This document shows, piece after piece, positions 1 through 8,140 of a DNA stretch of 64,000 nucleotides. Position 1 is the first letter of the stretch. Each line of letters starts with the position of its first letter. The notes under the pieces are model-generated. The model ran no database searches. It was not told where the DNA came from and saw only the letters and a program-made list of their open reading frames with translations. The DNA lies in NCBI RefSeq assembly GCF_007859635.1, contig NZ_CP042306.1, positions 496,001-560,000 of the forward strand. Reading direction: 5' to 3'. The DNA comes from Sphingomonas panacisoli (lineage in GTDB: Bacteria > Pseudomonadota > Alphaproteobacteria > Sphingomonadales > Sphingomonadaceae). The translations under genes and the position numbers were made by a program.

Positions 1-75
1 GAAGAGCACATCGCCGAGTGCATCGAGCGACTGAGCGAAGGCGCCAGGAGTTTCGCGGGACCGAGCGATGATTAA
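1..75 (+). CDS. C-terminal fragment of an aminotransferase, probably ArgD (5' truncated)
   Basis: The first 24 codons are open from the window edge and end in TAA at 73-75; the peptide ends in ARSFAGPSDD. Too little remains to see any domain. The identification rests on position: in sphingomonads an acetylornithine/aspartate aminotransferase-family gene (argD, arginine biosynthesis) commonly lies directly upstream of argF, which follows here on the same strand. A palindromic repeat fills the gap between the two genes. The function is inferred from gene order only. Confidence 0.5.
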   Translation, partial: EEHIAECIERLSEGARSFAGPSDD

Positions 76-77
76 AT

Positions 78-200
78 CCTCCCCGTTCACGGGGAGGTGG
101 CGCGCGCAGCGCGACGGAGGGGGCTATCCTCCCATGCAACGCTTGCGGCCCGCCCCCTCCACCAGCCTACGGCTGGTCCCCCTCCCCGTAAACGGGGAGG
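78..200. repeat. Interspersed palindromic repeat, GGGGAGG family, short form
   Basis: Two arms of about 48-50 bp, 78-124 and 151-200, are imperfect inverted copies of each other, and each carries its own hairpin of the form CCTCCCCGT...ACGGGGAGG. The spacer is only about 26 bp. The same arms recur at 27627-27673 and 28020-28071, where they enclose a DUF559 endonuclease gene. The outer end of the right arm, GGGGAGG, sits 7 nt before the argF start codon and acts as its likely Shine-Dalgarno sequence. Confidence 0.85.
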
Positions 201-207
201 AATGAGC

Positions 208-1125
208 ATGCGGCACTTCCTCAACCTCTCCGACGCCGGCCCCGACGGGATCGCGGCGATCCTGGCCGATGCGCTCGACCGCAAGGCGGCGCGGGCGGGG
301 TGGCCCAAGGGCAAGCCTGACGCCGACGCGCCGCTCGCGGGCCGCGTGCTGGCCATGATTTTCGAGAAGAACTCGACCCGCACGCGGGTGAGCTTCGACA
401 TGGCGATCCGCCAGCTCGGCGGCACCAGCATCGTGATGGACGCCGGCCAGATGCAGCTCGGCCGCGGCGAAAGTGTCGCCGACACCGCGCGCGTGCTGTC
501 GGGGTTCGTCGACGCGATCATGATCCGCACCGACGACCACGCCAAGGTCGTCGAGATGGCGGAGTATGCGTCGGTGCCGGTGATCAACGGCCTGACCGAT
601 TACTCGCACCCGTGCCAGATCGTCGCCGACCTGCAGGCGATCATCGAGAGCGGGCGGTCGCTGCCGGGGCTCAAGGTCGCGTGGCTCGGCGACGGCAACA
701 ATGTCTTGGCGTCGTTCATGGAAGCCGCCGGGCTGATGCAGTTCGACGTCGTCGCAGCGTGCCCGCAGGGCTTCATGCCGCCGGACGAGGACGTCGCGCT
801 GGGCCAGGGGCGCGCGAAGGTGGTCGGCACCGCGAAGGAAGCGGTCGAAGGCGCCGATATCGTCGTCACCGACACCTGGATCTCGATGGGCCAGGACCAT
901 GCCGACACCAAGCTGGCGGCGATGATGTCGTTCCAGGTCGATGCCGCGCTGATGGCGGCGGCCAAACCCGACGCGAAGTTCCTCCACTGCCTCCCCGCGC
1001 ATCGCGGCGAAGAGGTAACGGCCGAGGTGATCGACGGACCGCAGTCGCTGATCTGGCCCGAGGCGGAAAACCGGTTGCACGCGCAAAAGGCTATCCTGCG
1101 CTGGTGCTTCGGGCAGATCGGTTGA
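208..1125 (+). CDS. argF: Ornithine carbamoyltransferase
   Basis: This cytosolic enzyme makes citrulline from ornithine and carbamoyl phosphate in arginine biosynthesis. The 305-residue protein has the normal family length. The carbamoyl-phosphate loop STRTR is at about 56-60, HPCQ at about 134-137, and the [11 protein letters not shown] block with the catalytic Cys near residue 265. The frame is open further upstream into the repeat, but the family N-terminus (MRHFLNLSD) begins at 208. GGGGAGG of the upstream repeat is 7 nt before this ATG; the ATG at 202 is too close to it. The upstream gene is probably argD. Confidence 0.96.
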   Translation: MRHFLNLSDAGPDGIAAILADALDRKAARAGWPKGKPDADAPLAGRVLAMIFEKNSTRTRVSFDMAIRQLGGTSIVMDAGQMQLGRGESVADTARVLSGFVDAIMIRTDDHAKVVEMAEYASVPVINGLTDYSHPCQIVADLQAIIESGRSLPGLKVAWLGDGNNVLASFMEAAGLMQFDVVAACPQGFMPPDEDVALGQGRAKVVGTAKEAVEGADIVVTDTWISMGQDHADTKLAAMMSFQVDAALMAAAKPDAKFLHCLPAHRGEEVTAEVIDGPQSLIWPEAENRLHAQKAILRWCFGQIG

Positions 1126-1150
1126 TCGGGGCGGAACCGCTACCCACATT

Positions 1151-1231
1151 CGTCATCCCAGCAAACGCTGGGATCTCAGGCAACCCATTCAGCGCTTGCC
1201 GCACAAGACCCCAGCTTTCGCTGGGGTGACG
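1151..1231. repeat. Interspersed palindromic repeat, GTCATCCCAGC family
   Basis: Two hairpin arms (CGTCATCCCAGCAAACGCTG and its counterpart CCAGCTTTCGCTGGGGTGACG) lie in inverted orientation about 35 bp apart between argF and hslO. The same unit occurs at 24779-24853 and, translated in frame, inside rnr at 60696-60776. A transcript would fold into two strong stems. It could also serve as a terminator for argF, although no U-tract follows. Confidence 0.8.
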
Positions 1232-1241
1232 GAGTTATTGA

Positions 1242-2147
1242 GTGACCGACCAGATTACCGACATCGACGAAGCGCTGGGCTTCACGCTTCCCGCCCGCCA
1301 TGCGCGCGGGCGGCTGGTGCGGCTGGGGCCGGTGCTCGACGAAATCCTCGAAGCGCACGCCTATCCGCCGGCGATCGAGGCGTTGCTCGCCGAGGCATTG
1401 ACGCTGACCGCGCTGATCGGATCGACGCTCAAGGATCCGACGGGGCAATTGACGCTCCAGGCGCAGACGCAATCGGGCGTCGTGACGTTGCTCGTCTGCG
1501 ACTATCGCGGCGGCGAGTTGCGCGGGTACGTCCAGTACGACGCCGACAAGCTGGCCGAGGCGCCCGCCGAGCCGAGCCTGTTCGCGCTGTTCGGCGAAGG
1601 ATATCTCGCGATCACCTTCGACCTTGCGCAGACCAAGGAGCGCTATCAGGGCATCGTCCCGCTCGACGGCGAGACGATGGCGCAGGCGGCGGAGAGCTAT
1701 TTCGTCCAGTCGGAACAGATTCCGACATTGATCAACTTCGGCGTCAAGCGCGGCGCGGACGGACGCCATGTCGCGGGTGGGCTGTTCCTCCAGCATCTGC
1801 CCGAGGGCGAGGATGGGCGCGAGCGGCTGCACACGCGGCTCGACCATCCCGAATGGGAGCATGTGTCGATCCTCGGCCGGACGATGGGCGCGGACGAACT
1901 GGCCGACCCCGATCTGCCGCTGGAAACGCTGATCTGGCGGCTGTTCAACGAGGAGGACGAGGTCCGCGTGCTCGCGCGTACGCACCTCGCCAAGGGATGC
2001 CGCTGCGATGCCGACTACATCGCCAGCGTGCTCGCCAAGTTCACGCCGGAAGACCGCGCCGACATGGCGGACGCCGACGGGATGATCCAGGTCGGTTGTG
2101 CCTTTTGTGCCAAATCGTTCCCGGTCCCGGCGATCGCGGCGGTTTGA
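1242..2147 (+). CDS. hslO: Redox-regulated chaperone Hsp33
   Basis: Hsp33 is a cytosolic holdase chaperone that is activated when oxidation breaks its zinc site and protects unfolding proteins during oxidative stress. The 301-residue product has the usual family length. The zinc/redox switch is visible as CRC near residues 253-255 and CAFC near 286-289. Translation starts at GTG 1242 with GGAG 7 nt upstream. In this order it follows argF, as in other sphingomonads, but a palindromic repeat now separates them. The assignment is firm. Confidence 0.95.
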   Translation: MTDQITDIDEALGFTLPARHARGRLVRLGPVLDEILEAHAYPPAIEALLAEALTLTALIGSTLKDPTGQLTLQAQTQSGVVTLLVCDYRGGELRGYVQYDADKLAEAPAEPSLFALFGEGYLAITFDLAQTKERYQGIVPLDGETMAQAAESYFVQSEQIPTLINFGVKRGADGRHVAGGLFLQHLPEGEDGRERLHTRLDHPEWEHVSILGRTMGADELADPDLPLETLIWRLFNEEDEVRVLARTHLAKGCRCDADYIASVLAKFTPEDRADMADADGMIQVGCAFCAKSFPVPAIAAV

Positions 2148-2190
2148 GTAACGCCGCGAGCATGCCACAATCTTCTGCGAAGGAGGGCGC

Positions 2191-2602
2191 ATGACAGGGG
2201 GGGACACGATTCGCCGCCGCGGCATTGATCGCGGCCATGGCTGGCGCTGCGGCGGCCGCGGGGCCGCTCGGCGCGCTCGCCGGGATCGAGCGCGGCCGCT
2301 GGCAGTTCAAGGAAATCGGCAGCGCGATGGGTCGGGCGGTCTGCGTCGGCGATCCGGGGCAGCTGATCCAGTTCAACCATCCCGGCGTCGCGTGCGCGCA
2401 CTTCACGATCGTCGATGCCGCCGACCGCGTCACGGTGCAGTATAATTGCGGGCCGAAAGGCTATGGCAAGACGACGGTGACGATGACTCAGCCAGGCCAG
2501 ATCCGCCTCGATACGCAAGGCATCACGCCCGACGGCCGGCCGTTCGACACCAGCTACGAAGGTCAGTTCGCCGGTGCCTGCGGTGGGCCGTCGCCCCGTT
2601 AA
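2191..2602 (+). CDS. Small exported protein, DUF3617-like; reading frame broken near its start
   Basis: The body of the gene (from about 2225 to the TAA at 2602) reads VCVGDPGQLIQFN, then Cys residues and a C-terminal FAGACGGPSPR, resembling small periplasmic DUF3617-type proteins; that family link is tentative. No good start exists in this frame. An ATG at 2191 with a strong Shine-Dalgarno (AAGGAGGG, 2180-2187) is out of frame by one base. If the seven-G run at 2197-2203 had six Gs, the ATG would open a textbook signal peptide (MTGGTRFAAAALIAAMAG) joined to the body. The one-base excess is either a real frameshift or a homopolymer sequencing error. Function unknown. Confidence 0.55.
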
Positions 2603-2690
2603 GCCGGCGTTTAGGGATCGGCGCGCATAAGGAGGCGTGCCTTTTTCGAGCACGCTTTCTCCCTAGTTGACGCATGGAAGCGTCCAAACT

Positions 2691-2724
2691 GGGCCGCCTT
2701 TGCAAAAAGGTGGCCCGTTGTTTT
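2691..2724 (+). terminator. Probable intrinsic terminator before queC
   Basis: GGGCCGCCTTT (2691-2701) pairs with AAAGGTGGCCC (2706-2716) around a GCAA loop, and GTTGTTTT follows. It lies about 90 bp after the upstream stop codon. The U-tract is imperfect. Confidence 0.5.
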
Positions 2725-2771
2725 GGGCGGGTTGCGGCGCGGGGACGAAGCGCTTAGCTCGCGTCACGACC

Positions 2772-3461
2772 ATGAACTCCACATCGCCCCTGGCGGTCGC
2801 CCTGGTATCCGGCGGCCTCGATTCGATGGTTGCCGCGGCGATGATGCGCGCGGACGGCTATCGGCTGCTCGCTTTGTCGATCGACTATAACCAGCGCCAC
2901 CAGATCGAACTCGCCGCCGCGCGACGCATCGCGAGCGTGATGGGCGCCGAACGCCATGTCGTGCTGCCGCTCGATCTGCGCGCGTTCGGCGGATCAGCGC
3001 TGACCGCCGAGATCGACGTACCGAAGACCGGCGTCGGCGACGATATCCCCGTCACCTACGTGCCGGCGCGCAACACGATCTTCCTCAGCCTGTCGCTGGG
3101 CTGGGCGGAGGCGGCGAACGCGCGCGATCTGGTGATCGGCGTCAACGCGCTCGATTATTCGGGCTATCCCGATTGCCGCCCCGAATTCATCGCCGCGTTC
3201 GAGGATATGGCGGCGCTGGCGACCAAGGCGGGGGTCGAGGGCGACCGGTTCCGCGTCCACGCCCCGCTCCAGCACATGACCAAGGCGGACATCGTCCGCG
3301 AGGGAACGCGCCTGGGCCTCGACCTCGGGCTGAGCTGGTCGTGCTACGATCCCGCACCGGGCGGGCTGCATTGCGGGCTGTGCGATAGCTGCCGGTTGCG
3401 CGCCAAGGGCTTCGAGGAAGCGGGCGTCCCCGACCCGACGCACTACGCCACGATCGCATGA
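2772..3461 (+). CDS. queC: 7-cyano-7-deazaguanine synthase
   Basis: QueC converts 7-carboxy-7-deazaguanine to preQ0 using ATP and ammonia, for the queuosine tRNA modification. The 229-residue protein shows the PP-loop ATPase motif SGGLDS at about 13-18 and a C-terminal zinc site with Cys at about 191, 201, 204 and 207. I place the start at ATG 2772 because upstream in-frame codons add sequence foreign to the family. It overlaps queE by 4 nt (ATGA), so the two steps of the pathway are translationally coupled. No preQ1 riboswitch-like leader was seen upstream. Confidence 0.95.
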   Translation: MNSTSPLAVALVSGGLDSMVAAAMMRADGYRLLALSIDYNQRHQIELAAARRIASVMGAERHVVLPLDLRAFGGSALTAEIDVPKTGVGDDIPVTYVPARNTIFLSLSLGWAEAANARDLVIGVNALDYSGYPDCRPEFIAAFEDMAALATKAGVEGDRFRVHAPLQHMTKADIVREGTRLGLDLGLSWSCYDPAPGGLHCGLCDSCRLRAKGFEEAGVPDPTHYATIA

Positions 3462-4099
3462 GCTACGCCGTCAAGGAGATGTTCCTCACGCTCCAGGGCG
3501 AGGGCGTGAACGCCGGGCGGCGCGCGGTGTTCGTGCGCTTTGCCGGGTGCAATCTGTGGTCGGGGCGCGAACAGGATCGTGCGAGCGCGATCTGCCAGTT
3601 CTGCGACACCGATTTCGTCGGCACGGACGGCGAGGGCGGGGGGCGCTTCGCCGACGCGCCGGCGCTCGCGGCCGCGGCGGCGGACTTCTGGGGGCCGGAC
3701 CATGCCGAGCGGTTCTGCGTCCTGACCGGCGGCGAGCCGATGCTGCAGATCGACGATGCGCTGGTCGACGCGCTCCATGCCGAGGGGTTCGTCATCGCGA
3801 TGGAAAGCAACGGCACGCTCCCCGCGCATCCCGGCATCGACTGGGTATGCATCAGTCCGAAGGCGGGAAGCGAGGTCGTCCAGCGCCGGGGCGACGAACT
3901 CAAGCTGGTCTGGCCGCAGCCGGGCAGCGACCTCGACACGTTGGAAGGCTGGGATTTCGCCAATCTGCTGATCCAGCCGCTCGACACCGGCGATGCGGCG
4001 GGCAATGCCGCCAGCGAGGCGGCCGCGATCGCCGTCGTGATGGATCGCCCGCGCTGGCGCCTGACGCTACAGGTGCACAAGCGGCTGGGCCTGCGCTAG
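3458..4099 (+). CDS. queE: 7-carboxy-7-deazaguanine synthase
   Basis: This radical-SAM enzyme acts one step before QueC, turning 6-carboxytetrahydropterin into 7-carboxy-7-deazaguanine. The 213-residue protein has the QueE N-terminus ([20 protein letters not shown]) and an atypical cluster-binding motif, Cys31 followed by a 14-residue spacer and then Cys46-x2-Cys49. I believe that spacing is common in alphaproteobacterial QueE. The glycine-rich TGGEP motif follows at about 89-93. The ATG overlaps the queC stop by 4 nt. Confidence 0.94.
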   Translation: MSYAVKEMFLTLQGEGVNAGRRAVFVRFAGCNLWSGREQDRASAICQFCDTDFVGTDGEGGGRFADAPALAAAAADFWGPDHAERFCVLTGGEPMLQIDDALVDALHAEGFVIAMESNGTLPAHPGIDWVCISPKAGSEVVQRRGDELKLVWPQPGSDLDTLEGWDFANLLIQPLDTGDAAGNAASEAAAIAVVMDRPRWRLTLQVHKRLGLR

Positions 4100-4103
4100 T
4101 CCG

Positions 4104-4775
4104 CTACTTTTTCTTGCCGCAATAGCTGACGCTGTACTTGCCCTTCTTCCAGCAGCTCGGCTGGAAATCGGGCAGGAACAGGTAGGTACGCGAATAGAAA
4201 GCGCGCGGGAATTGCTGCTCGCCATAGGGGATCAGGCTGTTGCGCATCTCGCGCATGTAGTTGACCGCGACATCGCCCAACTGCCCGCGCGGCGCGAAGA
4301 CCGCGGCGGTTCCGACTTTGCCGGCGGTCTGGCAGAAGCCGTATTGCGCCGCGACCGTCGCGAAGGCCGAATAGGTGCGAGTGCCGAACCGGTCGAACGC
4401 CGACTGGCCCGCCGCCTTGGTCTTGGCAGTGCGGACGAAATAGGCGTTGAGCGTGTCGAACGCGCTCTTGAGCTCGCCGGCATGATCCTTGATCATCGCA
4501 TTGTAGTTGTCGACCGTCAGCAACGTCGGCGCGAAATCGCATTGCAAAGCGGCGACGTTGAGCGCGGCGCGCAGGTTCCAGGTCAGCCCGGCGCGGATCT
4601 CCGCCGGGGTCGCACCCGGCATCGGCATGCTCAGTTCTGGCTCGAGGCCGGTCACGGGACCGCCGCGAAAATCGTAGGATTTCAGGAAGAACTGCGCTGA
4701 TGCCGGCGACCCCGCGACCACGCCGGCGGCGAGCATCGCGCCCGCCACGATACGCCCAAAACTAACGGCTGCCAT
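4104..4775 (-). CDS. Exported protein of unknown function
   Basis: The 223-residue protein starts with a Sec-type signal peptide (IVAGAMLAAGVVAGSPASA, cleavage likely after the ASA). The mature part has no transmembrane segment I can see and a Lys-rich C-terminus (CWKKGKYSVSYCGKKK) with two Cys residues that could pair in the periplasm. I do not recognise the family. It converges on queE with only 4 bp between stop codons. Its length and codon use match its neighbours, so it is probably real. Confidence 0.75.
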   Translation of the reverse strand: MAAVSFGRIVAGAMLAAGVVAGSPASAQFFLKSYDFRGGPVTGLEPELSMPMPGATPAEIRAGLTWNLRAALNVAALQCDFAPTLLTVDNYNAMIKDHAGELKSAFDTLNAYFVRTAKTKAAGQSAFDRFGTRTYSAFATVAAQYGFCQTAGKVGTAAVFAPRGQLGDVAVNYMREMRNSLIPYGEQQFPRAFYSRTYLFLPDFQPSCWKKGKYSVSYCGKKK

Positions 4776-4872
4776 CCTCGTCCCTTCGAACCTTTATTCC
4801 CCGTCGGCCAATATCCTAGGGTGATTTCCTGCCGCCCCCAAGCGCTTTCGTTTTCGCGTCGGCGCCGGAATC

Positions 4873-4907
4873 GAAAGGGGCCGCTCGCCCAGGCGAACGG
4901 CCCCTAA
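4873..4907 (-). terminator. Hairpin terminator after the small lipoprotein gene
   Basis: AGGGGCCGCTCGCC and GCGAACGGCCCCT form a long GC-rich stem with a three-base loop. On the minus strand TTTCG follows, so the U-tract is short. It lies about 45 bp downstream of the stop codon at 4950. Confidence 0.55.
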
Positions 4908-4949
4908 AGAAACGACCATCCATCCCCGAAGGAATGGACGACCTGGCAA

Positions 4950-5189
4950 TTACATCGCGTTGCCGGTCGTGTTGGTGGTGGTCGTGGTGTTGGTGGTGGT
5001 CATCGTGTCGTTGGCCATCATGTCGCCACCGTTCATGGTGCCGGCGTCAGGCGCGGTCATCGTGTCGTTCATCGTCTCGGTCGAGGTGTTCATCTCGGTG
5101 ACGGTGTTGGTGGTTTCGGTCTTGGCGCAGGCCGAGATCGCGAGCGCAGCGGCGGCGATCATGCTGCCCTTGATGATGAAAGAACGCAT
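4950..5189 (-). CDS. Small Met/Thr/Asn-rich lipoprotein
   Basis: The 79-residue protein has a lipoprotein signal (MRSFIIKGSMIAAAALAISAC), with Cys at the lipobox as the likely lipidation site. The mature part is low complexity: runs of Thr and Asn with Met pairs (TMTTTNTTTTTNTTGNAM), encoded by imperfect ACC/AAC triplet repeats at about 4965-5010. The ATG at 5189 was preferred over upstream in-frame codons because the signal peptide begins there and AGGGAGC precedes it. Function unknown; Met-rich tails sometimes bind metal, which is speculation here. Confidence 0.7.
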   Translation of the reverse strand: MRSFIIKGSMIAAAALAISACAKTETTNTVTEMNTSTETMNDTMTAPDAGTMNGGDMMANDTMTTTNTTTTTNTTGNAM

Positions 5190-5279
5190 TTGGAAGCTCC
5201 CTAGATAAAGGATTTGGTCGGCTTTTTCCGGCCTTAATACCCAAATCGAGGTGGACATTAATCGGTAATATCATTTCGC

Positions 5280-5936
5280 TCAAGCGGGTTTTCGTCCGCA
5301 CGGCAGCGCGGCCAGAAAATCGGGCAGTCGGGCGGCGAGGGCGGCGTCGAAGTCGGCGAGCGAAATCGGCCTCCCCAGCGCCGCCGCGCTGGTCACTGGA
5401 TAATCGGGTAACCCGCACGGCACGATGCCCCCGAAATGCGACAGATCGGGGTCGAGATTCACCGAAAAACCGTGCAGCGTGATCCAGCGCTTCACCCGCA
5501 CGCCGATCGCGCCGATCTTGGCTTCGGCCGCGCCCTGGCCGGTCCAGATGCCCACCCGCCCGGGTTCGGCGCGCGCCGCTATCCCGAAATCGCCGAGCGT
5601 CGCGATCAGCCATTGTTCGAGCGCATGGACGAAACAGCGCACGTCGCGCCCGCGCTTGTCGAGGTCGAGTACCAGATACCCGACCCGCTGCCCCGGCCCG
5701 TGATAGGTATAGCGCCCGCCGCGCCCGGTATCGAACACCGGAAAGCGCGGATCGATCAGCTCGGCGGGATCGGCGCTGGTCCCCGCGGTGTAGACCGGCG
5801 GATGTTCGAGCAGCCACACCAGCTCGCGCGCCTCGCGCCCCGCCACCGCCGCGACCCGCGCCTCCATCTCGGCCAGGCTCTCGGCATACGGCGTGAGGCC
5901 GGCGGAAACGCGCCATTCGATATCGTCGGGGATCAT
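5280..5936 (-). CDS. lipB: Lipoyl(octanoyl) transferase
   Basis: LipB moves octanoate from acyl carrier protein to lipoyl domains such as GcvH (encoded at 49309) and the E2 subunits of 2-oxoacid dehydrogenases. The 218-residue protein shows [11 protein letters not shown] (about 80-90), the acyl-binding Lys in [10 protein letters not shown], and the catalytic Cys in [14 protein letters not shown]. The start is placed at ATG 5936, which overlaps the stop of the upstream DUF5615 gene by 4 nt (ATGA). Translation of lipB is therefore probably coupled to a toxin-like gene, which is unusual for a core enzyme. Confidence 0.94.
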   Translation of the reverse strand: MIPDDIEWRVSAGLTPYAESLAEMEARVAAVAGREARELVWLLEHPPVYTAGTSADPAELIDPRFPVFDTGRGGRYTYHGPGQRVGYLVLDLDKRGRDVRCFVHALEQWLIATLGDFGIAARAEPGRVGIWTGQGAAEAKIGAIGVRVKRWITLHGFSVNLDPDLSHFGGIVPCGLPDYPVTSAAALGRPISLADFDAALAARLPDFLAALPCGRKPA

Positions 5937-6253
5937 CGAACTTCCACGAGCCGCTCGGTCGCGAGCAAGCGTTCGATCTGTTCCCAGCGCGGATCGAGCC
6001 ATGCGAGCAATGCGCGATTGGTCGCGTTTCCGCATCGCATCCAAAGAAAGCCGAACCGATCCGGCAACCGTAGAGTCAGGAAATCCTCATCCTTGCTGAT
6101 CAGGATGGCATTGTCGGTCTCGGCCCTGAGCGCGATCTCGCTATCGCTGGCGGCGAGCATACCGATGTCGGCGACATGCATGGCCACATGTCCTTGATCT
6201 CGCAGCCAGGAACACAGAGCGGGCGGCAACTGCGCATCGACCAGGAATTTCAT
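5933..6253 (-). CDS. DUF5615 PIN-like protein, putative toxin
   Basis: The 106-residue product begins [19 protein letters not shown] and continues with SKDEDF near residues 54-59, the acidic pattern of the DUF5615 (PIN-like, VapC-related) family. Such proteins are usually paired with a small DUF433 protein in a toxin-antitoxin-like operon. The DUF433 gene lies directly upstream and overlaps by 4 nt. The acidic residues expected for a PIN-type nuclease (D6, E39, D55/D57) are present. Toxic activity is inferred from the family, not shown. Confidence 0.85.
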   Translation of the reverse strand: MKFLVDAQLPPALCSWLRDQGHVAMHVADIGMLAASDSEIALRAETDNAILISKDEDFLTLRLPDRFGFLWMRCGNATNRALLAWLDPRWEQIERLLATERLVEVR

Positions 6254-6483
6254 TCGGCGGCGAGCACCACCGCGTGGTCGGCCTGGGCGGCCGCGTAGGT
6301 CAAGACGGCCCGAACGTCTTCGTGGCTCACGTACGGGAAATCGGCCGTGATCTCGTCGGCCGTCGCACCACCCGCGAGCATTTCGAGTACATCGGTGACG
6401 CGAACCCGTGTACCCGCGACGACCGGACGGCCGCCGCAGATTTGCGGATCGACAGCGATGCGCGGAAAGCCTGCCAACGTCAT
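6250..6483 (-). CDS. DUF433 protein, putative antitoxin
   Basis: This 77-residue protein carries the DUF433 signature: RIAVDPQICGGRPVVAGTR, then VTDVLEMLAGGATADEI and a C-terminal DVRAVLTYAA helix. DUF433 proteins are helix-turn-helix-like partners of DUF5615 proteins. It is the first gene of a three-gene overlapping unit (DUF433-DUF5615-lipB). Direct and inverted TTGCGA repeats begin right at its start codon and may be its autoregulatory operator. Confidence 0.87.
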   Translation of the reverse strand: MTLAGFPRIAVDPQICGGRPVVAGTRVRVTDVLEMLAGGATADEITADFPYVSHEDVRAVLTYAAAQADHAVVLAAE

Positions 6484-6518
6484 TTGCGATATTTGCGATA
6501 GAATTGCGATTTTCGCAA
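6483..6518 (-). promoter_or_regulatory. Iterated TTTGCGATA repeats, candidate operator of the DUF433/DUF5615 operon
   Basis: Two perfect tandem copies of TTTGCGATA (6483-6491 and 6492-6500) are followed by the inverted repeat TTGCGA-TTT-TCGCAA (6504-6518). They abut the DUF433 start codon. Short repeats at the start of toxin-antitoxin operons typically bind the antitoxin, so autoregulation is a reasonable inference. The segment is also AT-rich compared with its surroundings. Confidence 0.5.
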
Positions 6519-6554
6519 CTTTATGGACCCATCGGTAGTCGGTCGGAGAATGTA

Positions 6555-7376
6555 ATGGTCAATATGGGCAACGTCTGGGACCGGACCACCGAATTCCTGA
6601 GCGAGAATATGCGCGCGTTGTTGCCCGTTATCCTTCTCGCCTTCCTGATACCGCATACCGTCAACACGTTGATCAAGGGGGCCGCGCCGGCGGTGCCGTC
6701 CGCACTGGCGCAGGGGATCGCGTTGATCTGCGGGCTGATCGCGATCTGGGGGCAGCTCGTGGTGATCGCGCTGGCGTTCGCGCCGGACGGCGGCCGATCG
6801 CGCGCGATTTCGACGGCGACCGGCAGTCTGGGGCGCGCGGTCGGGGCGATGCTCATCCTGTTGGCGGCGACGGCGGTCCTGGCCGTGCCGGTAATCGCAA
6901 CGCTCGTCGCGAACGGTGTCGATCTGTCGACATTCGGCAGCGGCGGGATGGCGCAGGCCAATCTGTCGGGCGCCGCGTCGGTATTCGTATCGCTCTATTC
7001 GCTCGTGCTGGGGATTGTGGTGCTGGTCGTCGCGGTCAAGCTGGCGTTGCTTTATCCGGTCGTGGTTGCGGAAGGCGGAGTGGCAGCTGCGATCAAGCGC
7101 GCCTGGGCGTTGTCGCGCGGCATCGTGTGGAAGATGATCGGCGTCTGGTTGCTGTTCGTCATCGTCTATTTTGTCGCGCTCGCCGCGATCACGTCGGGGA
7201 TCGGCACGGTAATCGGCCTGTTCGCCGACATGCAGAACCCGTTTTCGGTGGGCAGAATCGTGGTCGCGATCCTCGGCGGCGCGGTGACGGCCGCGTTCAC
7301 GCTGATCGTCGCGGCGTTTTCCGCGCAGCTCTACCGCGCCGTGACCGGTCGCCAGCAAGGCGTACCTGCGGCGTGA
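6555..7376 (+). CDS. Polytopic membrane protein, GPDPase membrane-domain-like
   Basis: The 273-residue protein has about six hydrophobic segments (near 22-40, 50-75, 95-120, 140-170, 190-220 and 235-260). Between them lies a conserved cytoplasmic patch (GGVAAAIKRAWALSRG) that resembles the membrane domain found N-terminal to some glycerophosphodiester phosphodiesterases and in many uncharacterised proteins. No phosphodiesterase domain is present. The start is ATG 6555 with GGAG about 6 nt upstream. It overlaps the next membrane protein by 4 nt (GTGA), and the two probably form a pair. Function unknown. Confidence 0.75.
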   Translation: MVNMGNVWDRTTEFLSENMRALLPVILLAFLIPHTVNTLIKGAAPAVPSALAQGIALICGLIAIWGQLVVIALAFAPDGGRSRAISTATGSLGRAVGAMLILLAATAVLAVPVIATLVANGVDLSTFGSGGMAQANLSGAASVFVSLYSLVLGIVVLVVAVKLALLYPVVVAEGGVAAAIKRAWALSRGIVWKMIGVWLLFVIVYFVALAAITSGIGTVIGLFADMQNPFSVGRIVVAILGGAVTAAFTLIVAAFSAQLYRAVTGRQQGVPAA

Positions 7377-8140
7377 GACTGCGCGCAACGACGATCTACG
7401 CCGACGCCTGGGCTGCATGGCGGGCGGACTGGAACATGCTGACCGCGGTAGCGGGGGTGTTCGTGTTCCTGCCGCAGCTGGCGGTGCAGTTGCTGGTGCC
7501 GGCGCTGCCCGACACCAGTGCGCTGACCAGCACCGACCCCAACGATCCGATCTTTCGTGCCTGGATGGCGGCGTTCAGCGCGTGGGTCGGCGCGTACGGC
7601 ATCTGGTACGTCGTCGTGCTGGCCGCGATGGTGTTCGGCCAGTTCGCGCTCGTCGCGGTCTATCTGGCGGGAGAGCGGACGACGGTCGGCAACGCGTTGA
7701 ACGTGGCGCTGCGACTGGTGTCGCGGTTCGTGCTGGCCTGGACGATCTGGACCCTGCCGCTGGCGTTGGTCAGCCCGTTGCTGCTGTGGCTGCCGTTCCT
7801 GATCATGCCGATGATCGCGCTGGTCGGCGCGCGCATGTCGCTGGTCGGCCCGGCGATCCTGGCCGCGCGGCCGATCGGCGCGGTGGCGGCAATCGGGCGG
7901 AGCTTCACGCTGACCCGCGGGTACATGCTGCTGTTAGCCGGCGTGCTGCTCAGCATCCTGCTCGCGCAGTTCCTGGCCGCGATGCCGTTCCTCGCGCTCG
8001 ACCAATGGATGACGACCTACGCGCCCAATCCGATCGCGCGGGCGATCGTCGTCGCGATCACGGCGGGCGTGGCGACGCTGGGCACGATCGCGACGGCGCT
8101 GGTGCAGGTCGCGGCGTGGCGGCGTCTCAGCTCCAGCTAG
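7373..8140 (+). CDS. Polytopic membrane protein, partner of the preceding gene
   Basis: The 255-residue protein starts at GTG 7373, overlapping the previous stop by 4 nt. It has five or six hydrophobic segments and the patch AIGRSFTLTRGYMLLL, which matches the position and type of the AIKRAWALSRG patch of its upstream neighbour; the two look like distant paralogues. Its 3' end overlaps the convergent hemF gene by 14 bp. I cannot assign a function. Confidence 0.72.
   Translation: MRLRATTIYADAWAAWRADWNMLTAVAGVFVFLPQLAVQLLVPALPDTSALTSTDPNDPIFRAWMAAFSAWVGAYGIWYVVVLAAMVFGQFALVAVYLAGERTTVGNALNVALRLVSRFVLAWTIWTLPLALVSPLLLWLPFLIMPMIALVGARMSLVGPAILAARPIGAVAAIGRSFTLTRGYMLLLAGVLLSILLAQFLAAMPFLALDQWMTTYAPNPIARAIVVAITAGVATLGTIATALVQVAAWRRLSSS

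Noticed and set aside
2605..2771. A preQ1 riboswitch upstream of queC
   Set aside because: No preQ1 aptamer-like hairpin with an A-rich tail near the ribosome-binding site was found; the hairpin present looks like a terminator.
6483..6500. Tandem TTTGCGATA as a possible CRISPR or satellite array
   Set aside because: There are only two nine-base copies without spacers; an operator is a better explanation.
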